Assembly: GCA_965237635.1 (NCBI GenBank)
Contig: CBDEFX010000002.1
Coordinates: 1,240,001-1,304,000 of the forward strand
Length of the DNA: 64,000 nucleotides
From: CBDEFX01 sp965237635
GTDB lineage: Bacteria > Chloroflexota > Dehalococcoidia > Lucifugimonadales > CAUZJF01
Direction of reading: 5' to 3'
Made by a program: the position numbers and the translations under genes. Each line of letters opens with the position of its first letter. Position 1 is the first letter of the stretch. Shown piece after piece: positions 1-7,643 of this stretch. The notes beneath the pieces are model-generated. The model had not been told where the DNA came from. It worked only from the letters and a program-made list of their open reading frames with translations, and did no database searches.

Positions 1-694
1 GATGAGGGAAGATCAGCTCCTGTCCTCCACCGTGAATGTCTATGGTCTCCCCGAGGTAGGCCAGTGACATCGCGCTGCACTCGATGTGCCAACCCGGCCT
101 ACCGGGGCCCCAGGGGCTGTCCCACGACGGCTCACCCGGCTTGTGGCGCTTCCACAGGACGAAGTCCATCACGTCCTCTTTGTTCTCGTCGACCTCAACC
201 CGCGCGCCGGCCTTCATGCTGTCCAGGCTCCGACCACTGAGCTTGCCATAGTCCGGCCGCTCCCGGACGCGAAAGTAGACGTTGCCGTCCGCCGCGTAGG
301 CCATCCCATGCTCCACGAGAGCCCCGATGATCTGAAGCATCTTCGGGACCTCCTCGGTGGCCTTCGGGTAGTTATGGGCTCGTAGGACGTTAAGCGCGTC
401 CATCTCTGCGAGGTAGACTGCTATGTTGTCCTCCGCCAGTTGAGCGGTTGGTACACCTTGCCTGGCGGCGGCTTGAATCATCTTGTCGTCGATGTCGGTG
501 AAATTCTCGACGTACTGGACCTTATGGCCCCGAAACTCCAGGTAGCGGCGGAGCACGTCGAAGACCACTGCCTTCAACGCGTGCCCGACGTGGGACGTAG
601 AGTAGGGCGTGATGCCGCAGACGTACATCTTCACGGTGTCGCCGCTTGGGGAGAAGGTCTCGGTCTTGCCGGACAGGGTGTTGTAGAGCTTCAT
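1..694 (-). CDS. cysS: Cysteinyl-tRNA synthetase (N-terminal part, cut by window edge)
   Basis: Class I aminoacyl-tRNA synthetase that charges tRNA-Cys in the cytoplasm. The first 231 residues are visible and the gene runs off the left edge. The zinc-ligand cysteine (MYVCG, Cys26) is followed by the HIGH-type signature SHVGH (residues 34-38), then ENFTDIDDK, and GRPGWHIECSAMS, which carries further zinc ligands. The ATG overlaps the ispF stop by 4 nt (ATGA), so translation is probably coupled and cysS is the last visible gene of an ispD-ispF-cysS operon. The relative MshC shares the first motif, but the full pattern and this operon position fit CysS. Confidence 0.93.
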   Translation of the reverse strand, partial: MKLYNTLSGKTETFSPSGDTVKMYVCGITPYSTSHVGHALKAVVFDVLRRYLEFRGHKVQYVENFTDIDDKMIQAAARQGVPTAQLAEDNIAVYLAEMDALNVLRAHNYPKATEEVPKMLQIIGALVEHGMAYAADGNVYFRVRERPDYGKLSGRSLDSMKAGARVEVDENKEDVMDFVLWKRHKPGEPSWDSPWGPGRPGWHIECSAMSLAYLGETIDIHGGGQELIFPH

Positions 695-1173
695 TCGGCC
701 GGTTCGAGGGTTGCGACCGCGAGGGACGCGATCCCCTCGCCCTTGCCGATGAACCCGAGGCCGTCCGTCGTCTTGGCTTTCACGTTGACGAGCCTGCGGC
801 TTATGCCAAGTGAGGCGCTGATGTTCTGGGCAATCGAGTCGATAAAGGGCTTCATAACGGGGAGCTCGGCCAGTATTGTAGCATCGACATAAGTGGCTCG
901 CCATCCGCTGGCACGCAGGAGTTGGAGCGTATCGCGCAGAAGGACGGAGCCGGCTACTCCCTCGAACCGGGAGTCGGTCGGCGGGAAGTGGGTGCCGATG
1001 TCTCCCAAGCCGGCGCCGCCGAGAAGGGCGTCGATGATCCCGTGTGTGAGCACGTCGCCGTCGCTGTGGCCCGCGAGGCCCCGGTCGAAGGGGATGGACA
1101 CGCCGCCCAGAATCAGCGGGCGTCCTTCGACCAGCGGGTGCACGTCGAAGCCGATACCCGAGCGTGTGGTCAT
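691..1173 (-). CDS. ispF: 2-C-methyl-D-erythritol 2,4-cyclodiphosphate synthase
   Basis: Fifth enzyme of the MEP isoprenoid pathway; it cyclises CDP-ME 2-phosphate to MEcPP with release of CMP. At 160 residues it has the usual length. The zinc site is seen as IGFDVHP (Asp10, His12) and GHSDGDVLTHGIIDALLGG, and the C-terminal TTDGLGFIGKGEGIA motif is present. The start overlaps the ispD stop by 4 nt and its stop overlaps the cysS start by 4 nt, so all three genes are probably translated from one message. Confidence 0.96.
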   Translation of the reverse strand: MTTRSGIGFDVHPLVEGRPLILGGVSIPFDRGLAGHSDGDVLTHGIIDALLGGAGLGDIGTHFPPTDSRFEGVAGSVLLRDTLQLLRASGWRATYVDATILAELPVMKPFIDSIAQNISASLGISRRLVNVKAKTTDGLGFIGKGEGIASLAVATLEPAE

Positions 1174-1904
1174 CGGCTGCGTCGACGCTCTCTTGTCGTT
1201 CGCCCCTTGAGGATTGCCTCCGCGATGAGGATGTCCTCCGGCATGGTTACCTTTATGTTGTCGTATGAGCCCATAAACATCTTGACCGGTCGACCCATGC
1301 GCTCGACTAACATCGCATCGTCAGTGGCGACCTCCGAGACCTGACTGTGGGCCTCGGTTAGGATCTCAGTCCTGAACACCTGTGGCGTCTGGGCCGCCCA
1401 CAGCCCATCGCGATCGAGAGTTTCTCTCACCGTCTGGTCCGGACCGGCGGACTTGAGTGTGTCCCTGACCGGGATGGCCGCCGATGCCGCTCCGGTCGCT
1501 TTGGCCTCTTCGAGCCCTTTCGATATGTCGTCTGAGTGCAAGCAGGGACGTGCGCCGTCGTGCACGATTGTCCAATCGGTGTCTTGCATCCTGTCGAGCC
1601 CCTGTCTCACGGAACCCTGGCGGCTCTCACCGCCCGCGCACACTTCTTGCACCTTGCGCCAGCCGCTCTCCCCCGCTAGACGCCGGGCTCGCTCGACGTT
1701 ATCCGATGAGACTACCAAGACTATTTTGCCGACCAGATGACTGTCGTTAAAGACCTGGACGCTGTAACTAATCAGAGGACGCTCCGAGACGGGGGCAAAG
1801 ATCTTGTCCAGGCCGAGCATGCGGCGGCTGTCGCCGGCTGCCACGATGATAGCTCCGACCTTCGAGGCTTGACCTTCGCGCGCGGTCCCAAGTGTGAGTG
1901 ACAA
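1170..1904 (-). CDS. ispD: 2-C-methyl-D-erythritol 4-phosphate cytidylyltransferase
   Basis: Third enzyme of the MEP pathway: MEP + CTP to CDP-ME + PPi. The nucleotide-binding start VGAIIVAAGDSRRM, the lysine in LDKIFAPV and VHDGARP are all visible. The frame is open up to an ATG at 2018, but that would add about 38 residues unlike the family and overlap the divergent gene at 2010. I therefore prefer a TTG near 1904 (or 1913), which puts the AAGDSRRM loop near the N-terminus as usual. The exact start is uncertain. It is the first gene of the ispD-ispF-cysS set. Confidence 0.9.
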   Translation of the reverse strand: MSLTLGTAREGQASKVGAIIVAAGDSRRMLGLDKIFAPVSERPLISYSVQVFNDSHLVGKIVLVVSSDNVERARRLAGESGWRKVQEVCAGGESRQGSVRQGLDRMQDTDWTIVHDGARPCLHSDDISKGLEEAKATGAASAAIPVRDTLKSAGPDQTVRETLDRDGLWAAQTPQVFRTEILTEAHSQVSEVATDDAMLVERMGRPVKMFMGSYDNIKVTMPEDILIAEAILKGRTTRERRRSR

Positions 1905-1933
1905 AGTTCGCAACCACCCGTCGTCGGTGCAAG

Positions 1934-1939
1934 TATAAT
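1934..1939 (+). promoter_or_regulatory. Possible -10 box in the ispD / hydrolase divergent region
   Basis: A TATAAT sits about 70 nt upstream of the GTG at 2010. No convincing -35 element lies 16-18 nt before it. The reverse strand reads a TATACT-like box at the same place, so the site could serve either divergent gene. Weak support. Confidence 0.3.
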
Positions 1940-2009
1940 ACACCCCGTACGGGACGGTGCGGGTAGGCCCCCCTGTCCCGCTGATGGGAGAGGTAGGTGG
2001 GGTGAGACC

Positions 2010-3170
2010 GTGAAGCATTGGCTACGCAGGGCAGCCCTAGTGATATTGGCACTGACTGTCGGCGTTGTGCTGCTCGCGACGACTACGCCTCAAGGACGGG
2101 CTGCCGTGCGTACGGCGCTCTTCATTCCACAGGTGCTCCCCTCGATTCCCATCAAGCCTCAGGAGTGGTTCACTCGAGACCCGGTCTGGCGTAGCGTCCA
2201 GTATGCGACCGCAGACGGCGAGGGCACGGCAGACCTCGTACTGCCTGCCGGCTCGGGGAAGCATAGTGCCGTGCTGTTTTTCCTCGGGGTCGTCGTCAAC
2301 CCGCCTAGCGAGGACGACAGGGTTGTGGCCCTTGCCGAAGGACTGGCACGCTCGGGCATGGTCGTTATGCTCCCATGGTCGGAGACGCAGCTCCAGCAAC
2401 GCGTTGTACCTGAAGACATCGATGATCTAGTATGGGCGTTCCAGTACCTTCGACGCGTCGACTCCGTGGACCCGGAGAGAGTCGGCATGGGAGGTATATG
2501 CACCGGCGCCTCAATGTCGATGGTCGCCGCTCAGGACGAGCGTATTCGAGACCACGTAAGCTTCGTCAACGTCTTCGCCGGCTACTACGATGCGTATGAT
2601 TTCTTCAAGGCCATAAGCAGCCGGAGCCGGTTCTACGGCGACTACGTGGCCCCCTGGGACACTGACGACCTAACCCAGCGGGTGTTCAGAAACCACCTGA
2701 TAGACGGCTTGACCTCGGACGCGGACAGAGACCTGCTCATCCGGGTCTTCCAGAACGAGGAGGCCGACGCTGAGGCCGAGGTCGATTCCCTGTCTTCGGA
2801 GGGCATGGCTGCCTACCGGATCATCAAAGGGGTCCCCTTCGAAGAGTTCGATGCACTCGCAAGACAGCTATCACCTCAGACGACCGAGTTTCTGCGAGAA
2901 ATATCGCCAAGCACGAACATAGACCGGATCAAGGCACGAGTGCTTATCATGCACGACCGTGCCGACCGGCTTGTCCCCTCGGAGGAGTCACGACGGCTCT
3001 CGGAGGCCCTCGCCGATCGCGCCGACACCTACTACACAGAGTTCTCTCTGTTTCAGAAGGAAGTACAGCTTCACGTTGACGACGACGTGACGGTGGGTCC
3101 ACTCAACTTCACGAAGGAGGCGTTCAAGCTGTTCCTGCACATGTACAACATCATGAGAGATGTCTCCTGA
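2010..3170 (+). CDS. Membrane-anchored alpha/beta hydrolase (dienelactone hydrolase-like)
   Basis: 386 residues. An N-terminal hydrophobic segment (about residues 7-25) suggests a membrane anchor or uncleaved signal, with the catalytic domain outside. The nucleophile elbow reads GGICTGAS, with cysteine (about residue 164) in the position usually held by serine, as in dienelactone hydrolases. A candidate acid lies in HDRADRLVP (about 316-319) and a candidate histidine in VQLHVDD (about 355). The GTG start follows a purine-rich GGGAGAGGTAGG stretch. Divergent from ispD. The substrate is unknown; an ester or lactone hydrolase is the safest reading. Confidence 0.75.
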   Translation: MKHWLRRAALVILALTVGVVLLATTTPQGRAAVRTALFIPQVLPSIPIKPQEWFTRDPVWRSVQYATADGEGTADLVLPAGSGKHSAVLFFLGVVVNPPSEDDRVVALAEGLARSGMVVMLPWSETQLQQRVVPEDIDDLVWAFQYLRRVDSVDPERVGMGGICTGASMSMVAAQDERIRDHVSFVNVFAGYYDAYDFFKAISSRSRFYGDYVAPWDTDDLTQRVFRNHLIDGLTSDADRDLLIRVFQNEEADAEAEVDSLSSEGMAAYRIIKGVPFEEFDALARQLSPQTTEFLREISPSTNIDRIKARVLIMHDRADRLVPSEESRRLSEALADRADTYYTEFSLFQKEVQLHVDDDVTVGPLNFTKEAFKLFLHMYNIMRDVS

Positions 3171-3187
3171 CGTACGTCGGGCGAGAG

Positions 3188-3228
3188 CCCCTCGATACGT
3201 CCCGATGCCGGATCGGGACTACTCGGGG
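3188..3228. repeat. Dispersed palindromic repeat, family B (copy 1)
   Basis: The consensus begins CCCCTCGATAC and ends TACTCGGGG, with an internal stem TCCCGAT / ATCGGGA. Related copies occur at about 13670, 13705, 13819, 26558 and 62853, always between genes. It lies just 3' of the hydrolase gene and may act as a transcript-end hairpin. Confidence 0.8.
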
Positions 3229-3332
3229 ATACGGGTGGACAAACCGGCTGCACTTGCGCGCAGCGCCATACGGTAGCCTGGATGGTAGAATGCTAAGAGG
3301 TCAAGAGATAGAGAAGTCAAAGGACTTGCCGA

Positions 3333-4148
3333 ATGGCCCACAACTACTGGATGTTCGTTCAGACACCCGAGAACTTTGAGATAAGCAAGGGGATGGACTT
3401 CAGGCTTCACGGGCTTAAGTCACGCCAACGGCGTCGGGCCCAGCGAATGACCCCTGACGACAGGGTGCTTTTTTATATAGCCGGCCAGCGGAAGTGGGCC
3501 GCCAGCGCGTCGGTAACCTCTCGATATTTCGAGGACCGCGAGCCGATCTGGAAATCGGAAGGCGACCGAGAGATATACCCCTACAGAGTGAAGCTGTCAC
3601 CCGCGCTGGTGCTCAAAGAAGAGGACTACATCGACGCTCTCGTTCTGGCCCCAAGGTTGGAGTACGTAAAGCGCTGGCCTCCGGAGAGATGGCCGCTGGC
3701 TTTCCTCGATACCTTGCATCTGCTGCCTCAAAGGGACTTCCGGTTGATCGAGAGTGAGATGAAACGCGTCGTTTCCAAAGGTCGGAAGAGGCGCAGAAAG
3801 AGAAGGCCGAGAGGGCGGGTGCCGGGCGGGACCGCCCGTCAGGCGGACAGTCAGCAGGATAGGAGTAGAGAAGAAGGCAAGCAGGTAGCCGGTCCGCAGG
3901 ATGCGAGCAGCGAAGAGCAAGAGCAGGTAGCCGCTGAGCAGGATATGAGTGGCGAAGAGCGAGAGCCGATGGCCAGTCACCGGGATGCGAGCCAGGAAGA
4001 ATGCGAGCGGGTAGCCGGTGAGCAGGATGTGAGTGGCGAAGACGGCAAGCACGTGGACGACGAGCCGGACGTGAGCAAGGAAGAAAGCAAGTCCTACTCG
4101 GACGAAGACGTCTCGGCCACGGGCTCCAGCGAAAAGTCCTCTTCGTAA
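3333..4148 (+). CDS. EVE-domain protein with acidic tandem-repeat tail
   Basis: The N-terminal half (about residues 1-150; starts MAHNYWMFVQTPENF, with RVLFYIAGQRKWAA and YPYRVKLSPA) matches the EVE fold, a PUA-like domain that reads modified bases. It is followed by a basic stretch (KGRKRRRKRRPRGR, about 150-165). Next comes a degenerate 14-residue repeat, about six units from residue 178 to 260 (coordinates 3864-4112), of the form S-x-E-E-x-x-x-V-A-x-x-Q-D-x. The tail is highly charged and probably disordered. The 3' end overlaps the convergent aldo/keto reductase by 55 bp. Its role is unknown; EVE proteins are often linked to modified-DNA restriction, but no nuclease is adjacent. Confidence 0.75.
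   Translation: MAHNYWMFVQTPENFEISKGMDFRLHGLKSRQRRRAQRMTPDDRVLFYIAGQRKWAASASVTSRYFEDREPIWKSEGDREIYPYRVKLSPALVLKEEDYIDALVLAPRLEYVKRWPPERWPLAFLDTLHLLPQRDFRLIESEMKRVVSKGRKRRRKRRPRGRVPGGTARQADSQQDRSREEGKQVAGPQDASSEEQEQVAAEQDMSGEEREPMASHRDASQEECERVAGEQDVSGEDGKHVDDEPDVSKEESKSYSDEDVSATGSSEKSSS
3864..4112 (+). repeat. 42-bp degenerate tandem repeat inside the EVE gene
   Basis: About six in-frame units of 14 codons. Each begins with Ser-x-Glu-Glu/Asp and ends with (Gln/Arg/Pro)-Asp-x. The units have diverged at the DNA level, so this is an old expansion of protein repeats, not a recent slippage tract. Confidence 0.75.
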
Positions 4149-5095
4149 AGCTCGTGCAGCCGGTCGAGGAACTCTTGAGGGATGTCCTCGGTCTCGGGGG
4201 CGGTGGCGAACTCCTCTAGCTGCGGCAGGTTGGTGATGTTGGGTAGCACGGAGTCCACACCTGGCGCGGCTAGCGCGAACTTGATAGCCGTCTGCCCGAT
4301 TGTCGAGCCCATGCCGTCGAGCAAGAAATCCAGCTTCCTCAGCTTCTCGAGACCTCGTGATAGCCATTCCTGCCGTCGATGGCTCCTGTGGTCGTCGGGG
4401 TCGAACACGGTGTCCTTGGTGTAGGTGCCGTCGAGAAGGCCTGACGCATGCGGTACCCTCGTGAGAAGCCCTGTTTTTTCTTCCTGGGCGATCGGGAAGA
4501 AGCGCCTCGCGGGCTCTTGCTCCAAGATGCTGTAGATGATCTGCATCGACCTGGTCTTCCTGACTGTCATCGACGCTTCGCCCTCTTCGAACCAGCCGAT
4601 ATCGGGGCCAAGCGCGACTCCGTAGTGGCGGATCTTCCCCTCGCTGACAAGGGCCTTCAGCGTGTCGAAGAGGTCATCTGCCTCAATGGCGTCCATCTTC
4701 GGGTTGTGTAGCTGGTACAGATCGATGTAATCGGTGCGCAGGCGGCGCAGGCTCTGCTCGCAGGCATTTCGTATGAACTCCGGGGAGAAGTCCTGCGGCC
4801 GTTCTTTGTGGCCGTCCCTGGGAGCATTGGAGTAGATGTCGTAGCCGAACTTGGTTGCGATGACGACATCGTGGTGCTGCCGGCCCAGGGCCTTGGCGAG
4901 AATCTCCTCGCCATAACCGTCGCCGTATGCGTCGGCGGTGTCGAAGAGGTTAATCCCCAGGTCGAACGCCTTCCTCAAAAGGCCGACGCCGTCCTCCTCG
5001 TCTATCTTGCCCCACCAGTTGGTGCCTACGGTCCAGACGCCGAATCCGACCTCGGAGACCTTAAGTCCTGTGGTGCCATGGGTTCGATACTTCAT
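4094..5095 (-). CDS. Aldo/keto reductase
   Basis: 333 residues, a TIM-barrel NADPH-dependent oxidoreductase. The catalytic tetrad is visible: Asp and Tyr in FDTADAYGDGYGEE, Lys in VIATKFG and His in LYQLHNPK. The first motif, GLKVSEVGFGVWTVG, is typical of the family. The C-terminal codons are antisense to the EVE tail (55-bp convergent overlap). Substrate unknown; similar proteins act on sugars, aldehydes or ketones. Confidence 0.88.
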   Translation of the reverse strand: MKYRTHGTTGLKVSEVGFGVWTVGTNWWGKIDEEDGVGLLRKAFDLGINLFDTADAYGDGYGEEILAKALGRQHHDVVIATKFGYDIYSNAPRDGHKERPQDFSPEFIRNACEQSLRRLRTDYIDLYQLHNPKMDAIEADDLFDTLKALVSEGKIRHYGVALGPDIGWFEEGEASMTVRKTRSMQIIYSILEQEPARRFFPIAQEEKTGLLTRVPHASGLLDGTYTKDTVFDPDDHRSHRRQEWLSRGLEKLRKLDFLLDGMGSTIGQTAIKFALAAPGVDSVLPNITNLPQLEEFATAPETEDIPQEFLDRLHELYEEDFSLEPVAETSSSE

Positions 5096-5491
5096 AGAAA
5101 GTGTCCTGTTTCTATTGCTTCAAGAACGCTGGATTCATCCGCTCCGAAAAAAGTGTCCCATTCTGTTCGATTGTGTCCCACTCAGCTATGGATTTCGGTA
5201 CACCGTGGGACAGAAATGGGACAGTCCACTTCGACAAGCTCAGTGCAGGCTCTGGGGTCTGTCCCTTGAGGTAATTATAGCACTAACGTTCGTGATTGTC
5301 GAGGGTTTGCCGGGCTACCCTCACCCGTTCGACCGCGCCTGGGGCAGGCTCTAAATCCTGTCCTATCTAAGAGGCTTTGCACTGGAGGTCGCTGCAACTT
5401 GTTACCACCTTAGTAGATGAAAAAACTCAAGGACTCTTTTCCCGCCCGCCCTCCCTAACGTTGTTTTGCTGGGGGGAACCCCCAGGCCCCC
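5096..5491. other. Intergenic region upstream of the IS481 element
   Basis: No coding region is supported. The stretch 5145-5265 carries GTGTCCCA/TGGGACA short repeats and a degenerate CTTCGACAAGCTCAG motif (dispersed family C). The last 65 bases (about 5425-5490) resemble the sequence to the right of the IS element (about 6866-6935). Confidence 0.5.
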
Positions 5492-6779
5492 GTGTATAGA
5501 CCGGGGACATAGCTTACACATGTTCGGGGACATGGTGGACACCATAATAGGCATGACTTCATTACAAGGAGGTGGTCATGCCATGGAAGGAGATGTCCGT
5601 TATGTCTCAGAGGAGAGAGTTCGTGGAGTTGGCGCAGGCTGAAGGCACCAACAAAAGGGGCCTTTGCCGTCGCTTCGGGATCAGCCCTACGACTGGATAC
5701 AAGTGGCTTGGGCGTTTCCGTGAAGGGAGCGAGGCAGGCCTGGTCGAGCTGCCGCGGCGGCCTCACTACTCGCCTGCACGTACCCCATCGCAGGTTGAGC
5801 AGGCGGTGCTGTCTGCCCGTGCGGCCCATCCGGCCTGGGGAGCTCGTAAGCTGCGACGGTGGCTTTTGGAGCGCAGGGATGTGTTTGAGGCGGACATGCC
5901 GGCCCCCAGTACTATCACGGCGATCTTGCGTCGTCATGGCCGCATTGACCCCGCCGAGGGGCCCAAGCACCGTTCCTGGCAGCGATTTGAACACCAGGCA
6001 CCCAACGACCTGTGGCAGATGGACTTCAAAGGCCACTTCCCCCTTACCCGAGGACGCTGCCACCCTCTGACTGTTCTGGACGATCACTCTCGGTTTGCCT
6101 TGGGGCTGCAGGCCTGCGGTAACGAGCAGGGAGAGATGGTGCAACAGCGCCTGACGGCTATCTTCCGGCGCTACGGCCTGCCCAACACAATGTTGATGGA
6201 CAATGGCTCCCCGTGGGGCCATGACCAAGACCACCCCTACACACCTTTTACAGTCTGGCTGCTGAGGTTGGGCATCGGAGTCAGTCATGGACGCCCTTAT
6301 CACCCTCAGACACAGGGAAAAGATGAGCGCTTCCACCGAACCATGACCGTTGAAGTGCTGCAGGGGAGCAGCTTCACTGATCTGGCGCACTGCCAGAGAG
6401 CCTTCGACCTGTGGCGGGACATCTACAACTTGGAGCGGCCCCATGACGCCCTTGACCTTGCTACTCCGGCCACCAAGTACCAAGTGAGCCAAAGACTGTT
6501 TCCCGAGGTCCTTCCACCCTTGGAATACGAACCAACTGACCTGGTACGCCGTGTTCACGACAAAGGTAGGCTCCAGTTGTTTGGCCGTATCTTCAAGGTA
6601 CCTAAGGCTTTCAAGGGCATGCCAGTGGCTATTCGGCCGACAACTGACGATGGAGTCTGGAACGTCTTCTTCGCCACTCATCAAATCGCCCAGCTTGACC
6701 TCAGGCACGATGCCTAACATACTCAAATGTGTCCACCATGTCTCCGAACACCCGTCCACCATGTGTCCGGTCCATACAC
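5492..6779 (+). mobile_element. IS481-family insertion sequence
   Basis: About 1,288 bp. Long imperfect terminal inverted repeats of about 50 bp occupy 5492-5542 and 6729-6779; the inner part GTTCGG-GACATGGTGGACAC is almost perfectly mirrored. One transposase gene fills the element. No short target duplication is obvious. Instead the flanks resemble each other over about 65 bp. Confidence 0.85.
5572..6717 (+). CDS. IS481-family transposase
   Basis: 381 residues and apparently intact. An N-terminal helix-turn-helix (RREFVELAQAEG, RRFGISPTTGYKWLGRF) is followed by the rve/DDE domain: Asp in DLWQMDFKGHF, Asp in TMLMDNGSPW, Glu in GKDERFHRT. The motif HGRPYHPQTQGK is typical of IS481. A strong AAGGAGGT lies just before the start; the GTG at 5572 and the ATG at 5578 are both possible. 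Confidence 0.92.
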   Translation: MVMPWKEMSVMSQRREFVELAQAEGTNKRGLCRRFGISPTTGYKWLGRFREGSEAGLVELPRRPHYSPARTPSQVEQAVLSARAAHPAWGARKLRRWLLERRDVFEADMPAPSTITAILRRHGRIDPAEGPKHRSWQRFEHQAPNDLWQMDFKGHFPLTRGRCHPLTVLDDHSRFALGLQACGNEQGEMVQQRLTAIFRRYGLPNTMLMDNGSPWGHDQDHPYTPFTVWLLRLGIGVSHGRPYHPQTQGKDERFHRTMTVEVLQGSSFTDLAHCQRAFDLWRDIYNLERPHDALDLATPATKYQVSQRLFPEVLPPLEYEPTDLVRRVHDKGRLQLFGRIFKVPKAFKGMPVAIRPTTDDGVWNVFFATHQIAQLDLRHDA

Positions 6780-7016
6780 CCCCGCCAAGGGGGCGTCGCC
6801 CCCTTTGGAAACCCCCGTGGAGCACCATTTTTGTTGGAGAGTGGCCGTTTGTGCAGAGCCGAAGAAGGACTCTTTTCCCACCTGCCCGTCCGATCATTGT
6901 TTTTTCTGGGGGTTCCCCTAGACCCCCTCCAGAGAGGGTTGCAACCCCTTCGGCATGCGCAGGGCAGGCTCTCTCTGGACTCTCCCGCCGGACAACTCAA
7001 TCAGGGGAAGCTAGGG
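6780..7016. other. IS481 right flank with GC-rich palindromes
   Basis: No gene seen. Contains AAGGGGGCGTCGCCCCCTTT-like inverted repeats and the AAGGACTCTTTTCCC direct-repeat partner of the left flank. It resembles a non-coding repeat unit into which the IS inserted. Confidence 0.5.
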
Positions 7017-7613
7017 CTAGGCTGTAGCTGGGGTCTCAGCTAGCGTCTGTCTGATTGCGTCCGCCTTCTTTTCGTAGTCGTTGTCGGAGAGCACAGGAGC
7101 CAGGTATCCAAGTGGGACCTCCTGTCCGAGGTCCACCCATGACTTGCATCCCTCGTACTCGTCGAGGAGGGGGAGGGCCTGCGGCTGCCGGAGCTTATGG
7201 ACTTTGAGAAGCATGACGGTAAGTGGATGCTTAGGCCGCCAGTGAAGCCGCTTTGCGGCGTAGTCGGTGGTCCAGATGTGTTGGGGCGATAATCGTTCCA
7301 GCGCATCCTCGTCTCTCAGCTCGAAGGTGTCGGTAACCTCGCACCAGCAGGAGAGAGTCACCAGGCTGCCGACATCGTCTTCTCCGAGGGTTTCCGCCAA
7401 GTCGTGCTGGTATTCGCGCTGGAGCAGCTCGGCCTTCTGGTGCTCATACGTGGGGAACAACAGGAACTCTGGGTGGACCACCCGGAACTCCTTGTCGTCC
7501 CGGTGGATACCGCCCTTCCTGAGAATAATAATCTGCTTGCCGCTCACCAGGGCTTTGACGGCAACGGCCCACTCCTTGAGCGCTAGCGACGAAACGGCCG
7601 GCAGGAACGACAA
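7017..7613 (-). CDS. DUF1802 family protein
   Basis: 198 residues. The opening ALKEWAVAVKALVSGKQ, with IILRKGGIHRDDKEF and HPEFLLFPTYEHQ, is the DUF1802 pattern, a bacterial family of unknown biochemical function. The start is a TTG at 7613, preceded by GGAGAGG; this places the conserved ALKEWA motif at residue 11. It lies 30 bp downstream of the sulfotransferase gene in the same direction, so the two could share a transcript. Confidence 0.75.
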   Translation of the reverse strand: MSFLPAVSSLALKEWAVAVKALVSGKQIIILRKGGIHRDDKEFRVVHPEFLLFPTYEHQKAELLQREYQHDLAETLGEDDVGSLVTLSCWCEVTDTFELRDEDALERLSPQHIWTTDYAAKRLHWRPKHPLTVMLLKVHKLRQPQALPLLDEYEGCKSWVDLGQEVPLGYLAPVLSDNDYEKKADAIRQTLAETPATA

Positions 7614-7643
7614 GGCAATACCCCTCTCCGCCGAGAGTCCTGA

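Noticed and set aside
1905..2018. N-terminal extension of IspD from the ATG at 2018
   Set aside because: The extra residues do not resemble IspD and would overlap the start of the divergent hydrolase gene.
3864..4112. Possible CRISPR-like array (regular 42-bp period)
   Set aside because: Units are coding, in frame, degenerate and contiguous with no spacers; no cas genes are present.
3597..4367. Minus-strand open frame with LLTGYPLAFFLARI-type repeats
   Set aside because: The repeats are the antisense reading of the EVE tail repeats; the frame also overlaps the aldo/keto reductase in another frame.
5455..6897. 480-codon open frame antisense to the IS481 transposase
   Set aside because: It crosses both terminal inverted repeats and has no domain; the plus-strand frame carries all DDE residues.
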